In this document: in pieces, positions 56,580 through 64,000 of the stretch
Layout: each line of letters opens with the position of its first letter
Position numbering within the stretch: the stretch's first letter is position 1
DNA from: Lasioglossum baleicum
Lineage: Eukaryota; Arthropoda; Insecta; Hymenoptera; Halictidae
DNA: 64,000 nucleotides
Reading direction: 5' to 3'
Assembly: GCF_051020765.1 (NCBI RefSeq)
Contig: NC_134946.1
Span: 6,747,239-6,811,238 of the forward strand
Notes under the pieces: model-generated
The model's database searches: none
What the model saw: only the letters and a program-made list of their open reading frames with translations
What the model was told of the DNA's origin: nothing
Translations under genes and position numbers: made by a program

Positions 56580-57862
56580 ATAAAATTTTGAGTACAAAAG
56601 TTATTTTTTTTATCATGTAGAAGAATAAGTTATTCAGAACGATGATCTCGACAACACATTTGTAGGTCGTTCAAATAGTTGACGAATATTTCTAGACAAT
56701 TAAGCGTATCTATTTTGTTTTCTACGTATAACATGTTTCTGGTTCGGTGATAGAAAATATGAATTAAATCCTTTTTATATTTAATCTATATATGTATGTA
56801 TCGTGATCACGCATAAATTATTTATGTGAGCCTGATTGCAAAGTGGATTTTATAGAATAAGCAGATTCGATTAATTTGTGAATCCCTCACGTATAGCTTT
56901 GTTGATCAGTAGACATTAAGAGAAAAAAACTCGGATCAAATAAAATTTTATTTTCTGTCTAAATTCTGTCGTATTTCATATCTTAGCACTTTTTGAAAAT
57001 TTTCATAAGCCATAATTGCGTAAGGATCCGCAGTCTATTGTTCAAGTGGCACAATTTTACACGGATTTGTAATTGTTAATAACTAAAAAACGAAGCCGAA
57101 ATCACGATTCTTAATTGTTCATTTTTGTCTTATACTGTCGCGGGAAACCACCTCTCTTTTAAATTTTCTTCCACCTGTAGCCGAACACTGTATACTCGTG
57201 CACAACTCATAACTCAAAAATATTACAAATAAAATGTTATTTACAAGGTATGTTTCTATTCCCGCGTATTTTTTGCATGTCTCAGGTCTCATAATTTGCA
57301 CGTGCTTGTGCAGATATTGTCCAAATTTCATGCGCACGAATACATTCAAACATTTAGTTTAAAATAGTGGATAAACTACTGGTGGTTGACAATTATTTCT
57401 AGTTCACCGGTGGAAATGCATGGTAATAAAGAATGAACTGTTCATTTGAAACGCGCAAATTCCCTCTGATACGCATACACCTAATGCTGCTCGTTCATAC
57501 AGATGGCGGCGCACAGCAGAACGAGTTTAATTTATGCATTTTGTTCGTACACGTAGGTCGAAATGTTGCAACCGATGGGATCGCGGGAGGTACACGATCA
57601 TATTTATATGGAAATGCGGATACGCGCGCACCGGCGAAAAAAAAAACGAACGGGAATTGATGGGGCAGAGGGTCGAATCAAAACTTGCATCGTGATTACA
57701 TGCGGCATTCCGCTAAGCGTGCAAACCGATAACATTGTTAATTTCATTATAAATATTCACCAACAAGTGTTGTTGCTTCGATTTCTGAACCGCAAACGCG
57801 TTTTCCAGAGGCAATTTTTCTTTCGATCAAATCCTTTTCTACATTTGCCGACCCTACTCTAA
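56580..57862. other. No gene seen; a lone TAGACTG-family right end
   Basis: GGATCCGCAGTCTATTG at about 57023-57039 is a right terminus of the TAGACTGCGG family; a possible left partner at about 56909 is weak. The DNA at 57430-57850 is GC-richer with frames in two phases, unrecognised. Confidence 0.35.
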
Positions 57863-58701
57863 TAGAATTTATGGTTTGCCAACGGGGGCCAACAGTTGGG
57901 AGTTAGTTGGGATATCCAACGTTGGGCCTACAGTTATTATAGTCGGTTAACTACGTGAAATTTACGATGATAATACTACATTGGCCCAACGAAAACCTGC
58001 CAACATTTAAATATGTATATCGTCTAACAGACGCCAGAAATGTTGATGCAACCAAAAACATGTTATATTCCAAATTGATTTTTTTTTCATAGTTCTGAAT
58101 ATACTCACAATTTGTAATTTTTGCGTGATGGTTGATCCACCAAAGTTTTATCGTGAGCAGCCTTGGAATTTATTCAATTCTTTCATTTTTCCATTTTCCT
58201 AGGGGAAGGCAAGGGGTAGTGCTCATGTGGTATGAAAAAACACTTTTGGGTTTCTTCAGAATGGGCCTTCCTTTTTTAGATATTTTGATTTAAATTTGCT
58301 AATACATCTAATAGCCCAGGTCATAGCATTTACGTACAAAACACCTTTGTAGGTTCAGTGGTTCAATTTTTACCGTGGTAATACATTGTTAATGCGTATA
58401 TTATTTATGATATAACATAAAAATAACCGTAAAAGAGAAGATCAGAATAATATGTTAGTGGGCCCAGTTGGCCGTTCGTATTATAGTAACGTTGGCCTTA
58501 CGTTGGGTATGATCGTTGGCCTAACTGCATAAAAAGGCGACATTTTTAACGGTTGCCCAACCCTACTAAATACCCACTAAATGCTACTGCATTTTGTACT
58601 TTCGTTGAGGTATTCGTTGACAAATCGACATATTTCTTCGATGACAAAACCACTAACCATATCCCAACTAACTCCCAACCGTTGGCCAACCATAAATGCT
58701 A
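57863..58701. mobile_element. Inverted-repeat element with GTTGGCC-rich ends (839 bp)
   Basis: The left end TAGAATTTATGGTTTGCC, continuing to GGGAGTTAGTTGGGATAT, is matched inversely by ATATCCCAACTAACTCCC through CCATAAATGCTA at the right. The inverted ends are about 50 bp. GTTGGCC/GGCCCAAC heptamers recur in both subterminal regions (57880-57990 and 58460-58570). No transposase frame. I cannot assign the superfamily. Confidence 0.7.
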
Positions 58702-59110
58702 CTAGGGGAACTAGTTGGAAGACAAACTGTTAAGAAATGTGCAAGACGCATTTTAACAAAAGCTATAGCTACAACTGAGCCGTAGCTGGCCCGATTTTTT
58801 CACCGACAATGGAATTTCCTGGTTGACTGACGGCTTGGTCGCCGTCGATTTAAAGAGCGATCACCCGTAAATTCCCTTGTTCCTTTACATCGAATAAAAA
58901 AACTCATATATGCCAGCAGCATGTACAGTGTGTTCCTGAAAGCATTCTTCACAACATTCTTCAATGATCGATTCTACATGCTACTGTTTCGGAATTCTAC
59001 ATATAATCGAAAAGTAATACGATCGGGTCGGCAAGTAAGTTATCGATTGGCTTATGCAGGCAAGTGAATATGATATATCTTAAGATGTAATATAAAGATT
59101 AAATTTAATC
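58702..59110. other. No gene seen
   Basis: Mixed DNA with no recognisable feature. Confidence 0.35.
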
Positions 59111-59240
59111 ATGATAATTAGACTGCAGATTTTATACATTTATGACAAAATTGACTGGCTGCAATTTGAAATAGTAAAAAGAGTTTTAAAAAAATGGAGA
59201 ATATCGATACACATTATTTGTAAATTATTAAAACTATTAA

Positions 59241-59646
59241 CCCTTTGCACTCGGAGCTATTTTAACTCGAAAATTAAACATTTCTTCCGACCTAGAATTC
59301 TTTGTATGAATATGAAATTGATATAATACCTCATACAATACTTAAATGTGTAGTAATCGATTAGATATCAACATATTTCACCCCTTGCCTTACAATATCG
59401 TGTCAGACTCGTCATGAAGATTTTGAACAGAGTCTAATAAATCTGTATGTATCTCCTTTAAACCGAGATGAAATTCTATTTTGGTTTTGTTAATGCATAG
59501 TTGTTGAAGAGCATGTAGGCATACAATAGATATAAATTTTCTCCATTTTTAGGAAATTACAAACTACAAAGAAAGTTCTAATCACTGAAACCGTAACATA
59601 AATCGTAGGGCAAGGGGTTAATAATGTAAACAATATTTTGAATTGA
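59241..59646. mobile_element. piggyBac-like MITE P2, interrupted by P1
   Basis: TTAA (59237-59240) precedes CCCTTTGCACTCGGAGC. The body matches P2 up to CAACATATTT, is broken by the P1 element, and resumes at AATAATGTAAACAATATTTTG, as in uninterrupted copies. The right end is eroded. Confidence 0.75.
59381..59617. mobile_element. piggyBac-like MITE P1, nested in P2
   Basis: The ends are CCCCTTGCCTTACAAT and GGGCAAGGGG. The flanks TTCA (59377-59380) and TTAA (59618-59621) surround it. The uninterrupted P2 reads CATATTTAATAATG, so the TTAA at this site was duplicated. Confidence 0.8.
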
Positions 59647-59805
59647 TTAAGGGCTGATTAAGATTGAATTGTTAAAGAGAGAAACAATTTTCATTTTGCA
59701 TAAAGATCCCGAACTCTAATGATCAGTTTCTTATCAGCAACATTGGTGTGTTTGTATCCTTACTTTAACCTGTTCACTGCAAGCGGACAGAAACTTCGTT
59801 CATCA

Positions 59806-60006
59806 CAAGACTGCGGATTTTTATGCAGAATAAAAATTGTCTTCGTCGATTGTAAGGCACAGGAACCGAATAAAAATTTTTTATTTTCTTGTAAAAGTAT
59901 ATAAAGTTGAAAATAATGTATCAACCTCGTTAAATAGTTTTAACCTTTCGGTTGTTTTGAATTGCATCTACCCATTTTTTCCATAAATGCATCAAATCAG
60001 CAGTCG
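59806..60006. mobile_element. hAT-like MITE, TAGACTGCGG family (decayed ends)
   Basis: CAAGACTGCGGATTTTTATGC at the left and GCATCAAATCAGCAGTCG at the right are recognisable ends. A clear target duplication is no longer visible. Confidence 0.6.
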
Positions 60007-60153
60007 TCACTTTTATTCGACACTATTCTTATATTTTCTTATACTATTCCTTATTTTTATCGCTCATGATTTAATATAATAAGTGATAATAATCATTATA
60101 TTATAACATTGGATAATAATTAAAATATAAAAAGGAATATACAAAAATATATA

Positions 60154-60490
60154 CAGGGTGTTGCCGGACGGGTGGTACAACCAGGCAGGGGATGATTCTA
60201 CATGTAAACATAAGTCGAAAAGAAGGAATAACTTTTTTCGTTTGACGCCTCGTTTGCAAGAAAATCGATTTCAAGGATGCAGCAAATATACGTGCTATTG
60301 ATAGGAATCGTTTGACGCGTCTGATCATGACCAACCGATTCTACTTCCTGTGTATACTCAATCACGCGAACCCGTCTATTTTCTCGAAAACGAGGCGTCA
60401 AACTAGAAAATGCTATTCCTTTTTTTCGACTTATTTTTACATGTAGAATCATCCCCTACCAGGTTGTACCACCCGTCCGGCCACATCCTG
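60154..60490. mobile_element. Foldback TACAGGGTG element, TA-flanked (337 bp)
   Basis: TA lies at 60152-60153 and 60491-60492. The left arm CAGGGTGTTGCCGGACGGG, then TGGTACAACC, is matched inversely by GGTTGTACCACCCGTCCGG and CACATCCTG. Arms of about 85-90 bp continue through CTACATGTAAACATAAGTCG. The ends are related to the 10102-10548 element. Confidence 0.8.
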
Positions 60491-60492
60491 TA

Positions 60493-61436
60493 TATGTATA
60501 ATTGATTTCGTCAATTATTGCTAATGGCTGAACCACCGGACGTGACGCTATCGATGCAGCGGAAATTTCTCGAGGAATTTAATGCAACTTTACATATGTA
60601 TAACATGAATGTTCCCTGGGAATAAAAAAGACAAGTCCAGAATAAAAGTAATACATCGTGAAATACCGATCTTTGATTCGACGTCACTCTCCCGTCGCGA
60701 CATTTGTCTTGCTAGTACCCTTTTCTAAATCCCCTGTGAATCTTCGCGATATCTGCTGATATCTCTTCTATAATGAACTGTCTATAGCCCACGGCAACAA
60801 TGCTATTGCAAATGTTGATGGAAAGGAACTGTTGCCTCTTATCATACCAATCCCCCTTTTTTTCAGTCTCGCCACCTTTTGTCTTTTATCCGCGAGGTAT
60901 TCTTCCCTGTGATCTTGACGACTATATTCTCTTTGTCTGCTGTCACGACGCGACGAAAGACGACACAAGGTTTCTGTCAAATCGAAGACACGGCAACCAC
61001 AAACGTCTATCCGCTCGCACGCAATGTACAAACGTAGACGGGTCATTCGGATTTTGTTTAAATTTAAATATGCTGTAGTCTTTAGTAACCTACGTACGAA
61101 TCTCAAAGGATTTTTCGATATCTAAAAAATTGTTGATTTTACAGACGTGTAAAAAAACGTGTCACCCTTTTTTCATTGAATCATAAATCTAGGACTATCA
61201 AACCGATGAAAATGAGTTTTTGGGAGTTTACAGTGCAGCAACCTCCTCGCGGTGAGACCTCGGCTATCGGTATTATTCTCTATTCGTAAGAACTTCTAGT
61301 ATCTTACAAGTAGTGGATAATATCGAACTAATAGCGGCACACTTTGAATTTTCGATAATATTGTATACTATATAGAATGTAAAACATGCTGGATGTAAGA
61401 AGAAATGTATTGAAAGATTTTCGATAACTAACGAAT
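60493..61436. other. No gene supported upstream of APC5
   Basis: Mixed DNA, GC-richer at 60660-61030. Frames on both strands at 60768-61106 lack domains. A neighbouring gene's end could lie here, but I see no evidence of one. Confidence 0.35.
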
Positions 61437-61900
61437 TAAACTAACTCGATTTCTATGGGACGACACGAATCAGATACAAATAATCGTCATAACACAAGAG
61501 TAAATCCGAATTAATAGAAAATTGATAGTACAAATTGATTATTTATTAATTTTCATTAATTTCATTAAAGCAACGTGAAGTATCGATCTGGGCTATGAAT
61601 TCGGTCTTTCGATCGATGGATTCTTTTCCCGCGGAATCTGTAACAGAAAGAGCAAATTCATTAATTACAATTGACAAACAGTCAGAAACTAAAAATCACA
61701 ATTAATAATAAATATACAATTCAATTTTAATATAAAATCAAAATTAATTTACACGGAAATTAAACGAACTTGATTTCTATCGCACAACGCGATTCAAATG
61801 CAATTAGTTGTCACGATTCAAGAGTAACTTATCGCGAGAAGGTAACACGATTCGAGAATAAATTTAAATCAATAAAAATAAATAAACAAGGTAAATAATC
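61437..61900. repeat. Diverged direct duplication, spacing about 327 bp
   Basis: ACTCGATTTCTATGGGACGA followed by CACGAATCAGATACAAAT near 61442 is echoed by ACTTGATTTCTATCGCACAA and CGCGATTCAAATGCAATT near 61769. Both copies continue with a CAAGAGTAA block. It is AT-rich and non-coding, between any upstream gene and the APC5 promoter. Confidence 0.5.
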
Positions 61901-62239
61901 TTGATCGCCGCGCATGCGCGAAAAATTTTGCACAATATTTCACCACTGTGTTTGCCACCTAGTCGGCGTTGCCAATCTCGTTATGGAATACTCCCTAGGC
62001 GCGCGCCTAGCGGAGTGGTCAGCTGGAGTGGTGCCATTCTGCCCTACAGACACCTACAGAACACTCACACTCTCTGCTCTCATATTATTCATATCAGAGA
62101 TTTCCTCTCTGTTCATATACTCTCTCGCTCTCTCTTTCTACTGGTTCCTACCATTTCTACCCGATACGGTGGAATCAGGTGGAATTGGTGACAAGGACAT
62201 GGTCTCGGACGTGAGACAAAAAATATACTGGTCTAAAAG
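61901..62239 (+). promoter_or_regulatory. Likely promoter and 5'UTR of the APC5 gene
   Basis: GC rises just before the gene. CGCGCATGCGCG at 61909-61920 is a perfect palindrome containing GCGCATGCGC, the consensus for NRF-1 (Ewg in flies), common in housekeeping promoters (knowledge). CTAGGCGCGCGCCTAG at 61995-62010 is a perfect 16-bp palindrome, extended by ACTCC/GGAGT to a near-perfect stem. No TATA box is obvious. An out-of-frame ATG at 62199 opens a 19-codon frame that overlaps the main start. A 114-codon frame across this stretch is compositional. Confidence 0.5.
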
Positions 62240-63955
62240 ATGTCTACAGATTTTTTGAATATTGATGGTAATATTAAAAGGATTCAGAAAGAAACTTTAA
62301 CCCCATATAAAATAGCAACTGTTATTTTAATTAAGGAATATTGCAATGAAACAACTAAAGGTAATACCAGATATGTTTACTATAGGTTTAAGAATCTGTT
62401 ATAAACAAACATATTATTATTATATGTATTATTTTATGTTTCATAAATAATAATAATAATTACAAGAATTGTATTATAATGAATTGTTTCATCTTTTTGT
62501 AGCAATTGTTGAAAGACGTGACTTTTGTTTGGCAGCACTAAAATTGATTCAAGTAAGTTCTTTGAATCGTTACAACAAAGAAAGAACTTGATGACTCGAA
62601 TCTCAAGGGAAGAATTAAAATCTTTGACATATAGAGATTTCGACATACGGGGGGTTTGTACAAAAGTTAATAATTTGCTGATTGTAATAATTTTAAAGAA
62701 AGAAAAGTTCAATTTTTGGAGATGAGTTGTTTATTAGATACCTATAGTAGATATAATCTACTAGGCTCTTACATATTACTATTGCATATTAAAGAAATTT
62801 GTTTAGCTTCCACGCTTGTGGAAAATAATTCGAGTTAGAGGAAGTTTTATTTTAATTTATAGACATTTTTCAAGTGCAGCGGAAGAGAATGAACAAAATG
62901 TTTGTTTTATAGAGGTTTTCGAGTTAAAGAGGTTCGAGTTATCGAGGTTTGACTGCATAACACGATATTTTTTTCCTTATACATTATACTACTAAGATTT
63001 ATCAAAAACTTCTATAGTTGAATTGTACATTTTATTATGTTAAGTATAGGATATTATTTTCCATTCTTTTTCAGTCGTCAGACATGGATCTGAATGCGCT
63101 TTTAAATGTGTTATATTCTCCTGAATATGTTCTACATCGATTTGCACATCGATTAGAAGTGCAGTTAAATGTTTTAAAAGGAGAAGGAGTCGAAGGGTTA
63201 TTAGATTTATTTGACAGTGTAGGACGTCTGATGAAATCAACTTTGGACCATTCTCTTTCTTTACCTGCCTTAAATAAAAATTCTGTTCTTGGATTGTACA
63301 TAAGAAGAGTTATTATATTTTTCGAAAAGTTACCTTTCGATCAAGTTGTATCGCTTTATGAAGCTTTAAAAAAGTATTTAGATAAAAAGGCAAATACCTC
63401 AGAAATTTCTGACACATCTACAGGTTCTAAAATAGATGACTTCTATGCAAATGAGTAAGAATTTTTAACATTTTTTCTAAGTATATTTCTTTCTTACTAG
63501 AGTTTTGATATTATACTATTTTACATTATTAACAGAACGAAAACAACTTGGGGTGGAAGACAAGCTGAATTACTTGTTGCGCAACAAGCGCATGCGTTAC
63601 AGACTGATGAACATAAAGCGATGTCTCCTGCAGAATTACAAGTCCTAGTGCGAGAACTATTAAATTCTAGTCCTTACTATGCTGAAGCTGTGAGTACTGT
63701 TTAGTAAAATAAATAGTTCTCATGTTTTCGATCTAAGTACATTCATTTTTCTGTGTACCTTAATGTGTTTCAGCATTACTTAAGTTATTTAAACTGCTTA
63801 CGAGTAAATGAATACTGTGGAGCTATTGAAAGTCTTTACCATTGCTTCGATAGATTGGCACCTCTGGAGAACCGTTCAGCACCAGAAGATAGATCTCGTA
63901 TTTTCCGATATGCGGCTCTTAATTTAGCAGTTCTACATGCTCAATTTAATCATAA
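62240..63955 (+). CDS. APC5: Anaphase-promoting complex subunit 5 (5' part, five exons; runs off the window)
   Basis: APC5 is a scaffold subunit of the nuclear APC/C ubiquitin ligase that drives mitotic exit; the Drosophila gene is ida. Coding exons read from splice borders and phase: 62240-62360, 62503-62552, 63075-63454, 63536-63689, 63774-63955; the next lies outside. All joins keep one frame, giving about 295 residues of a protein usually about 750 long. Conserved blocks I recognise are TPYKIATVILIKEY (near residue 21), GGRQAELLVAQQAHAL (about 187-202), HYLSYLNCLRVNEYCGAI (from about 236) and RYAALNLAVLHAQF (about 278-291), the last two at the start of the TPR region. The start at 62240 is favoured because the human family member begins its TPYKIA block shortly after its ATG, and an in-frame TAA lies two codons upstream. 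Donors are GTAATA, GTAAGT, GTAAGA, GTGAGT, GTATGC. Exon 2 is only 50 bp. The frame at 63018-63458 is exon 3 read through its acceptor. Confidence 0.93.
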
Positions 63956-64000
63956 GTATGCATTTATATGTATAGTTATGTTCTCATTCTTTGGTACTAA

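Larger units (their letters stand above)
59119..59718. mobile_element. hAT-like MITE (TAGACTGCGG family) with P2 and P1 nested inside
   Basis: The left end is TAGACTGCAGATTTTATAC and the right end GCATAAAGATCCCGAACTCTA. The flanks ATGATAAT (59111-59118) and ATGATCAG (59719-59726) match at six of eight positions. The 600 bp is explained by a P2 insertion which in turn holds a P1 insertion. Confidence 0.7.

Noticed and set aside
61995..62025. tRNA-like A-box (TAGCGGAGTGGTC)
   Set aside because: No matching B-box (GGTTCGANTCC) or cloverleaf follows at the proper distance.
61914..62258. 114-codon hydrophobic ORF before APC5
   Set aside because: It lies in the promoter and 5'UTR stretch, overlaps the APC5 start in another phase, and is explained by CT-rich sequence.
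63018..63458. APC5 as a single 146-codon ORF starting at 63018
   Set aside because: The first part is intron sequence before the acceptor at 63071-63074; upstream exons supply the true N-terminus.
1..64000. CRISPR array, rRNA, tRNA, bacterial genes
   Set aside because: No regularly spaced repeats, rRNA core sequence or tRNA box pair was seen; introns and MITEs point to a nuclear eukaryotic genome.

Overview
This is a gene-poor piece of a eukaryotic nuclear genome, almost certainly an insect and probably a hymenopteran. I infer this from the protein at the right end, from introns with GT-AG borders and A/T-rich interiors, and from a background that alternates AT-rich DNA with CpG-rich patches. 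The patches carry GACGC/GTCGC-type low complexity. I see no bacterial operons, rRNA, tRNA or CRISPR array. The species cannot be named from the sequence alone.

Only two pieces of cellular protein-coding gene are well supported. (1) At the right edge, plus strand, is the 5' part of the anaphase-promoting complex subunit 5 gene (APC5/ANAPC5; ida in Drosophila). It has five coding exons between 62240 and 63955, all in phase, and runs off the window. A CpG-rich promoter region lies just upstream, with a perfect GCGCATGCGC palindrome and a 16-bp perfect palindrome. (2) At 39408-39501, minus strand, is an isolated first coding exon encoding a signal peptide, with a clean GT donor. Its remaining exons were not found and would lie at lower coordinates, probably left of position 1. 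If so, most of 1-39.4 kb would be its first intron. The CpG-rich stretch 39.5-43.7 kb would then be its 5'UTR and promoter region.

Most of the rest is a graveyard of small DNA transposons, and several families can be defined from their ends and target duplications. (a) A hAT-like MITE family begins TAGACTGCGGATC, with about 8-bp target duplications, in at least eight copies. (b) Two piggyBac-like MITE families use TTAA targets: P1 ends CCCCTTGCCGTA and P2 ends CCCTTTGCACTCG. (c) Several TA-flanked Tc1/mariner-type inverted-repeat elements are present, some with arms longer than 100 bp. (d) A second hAT-like family begins CAGTGTYGCCAGA. (e) Two remnants of mariner/Tc1-type transposase genes were found.

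Many copies are nested: P1 in P2 in hAT at 59.1-59.7 kb, P2 and a mini-hAT in P1 at 36.2-36.7 kb, and two elements in a Tc1-type element at 22.7-24.0 kb. This gives a relative order of insertion. Part of the region near 7.9-9.4 kb is duplicated near 30.35-31.04 kb.

Nothing here looks like a new functional system with several cooperating genes. The best leads are the orphan signal-peptide exon with a two-codon uORF overlapping its start, the GC-rich block with ORFs on both strands at 44.85-45.32 kb, hairpins at 14.34 and 40.63 kb, and the repeated TCAAGGTCA nuclear-receptor-like half-sites.
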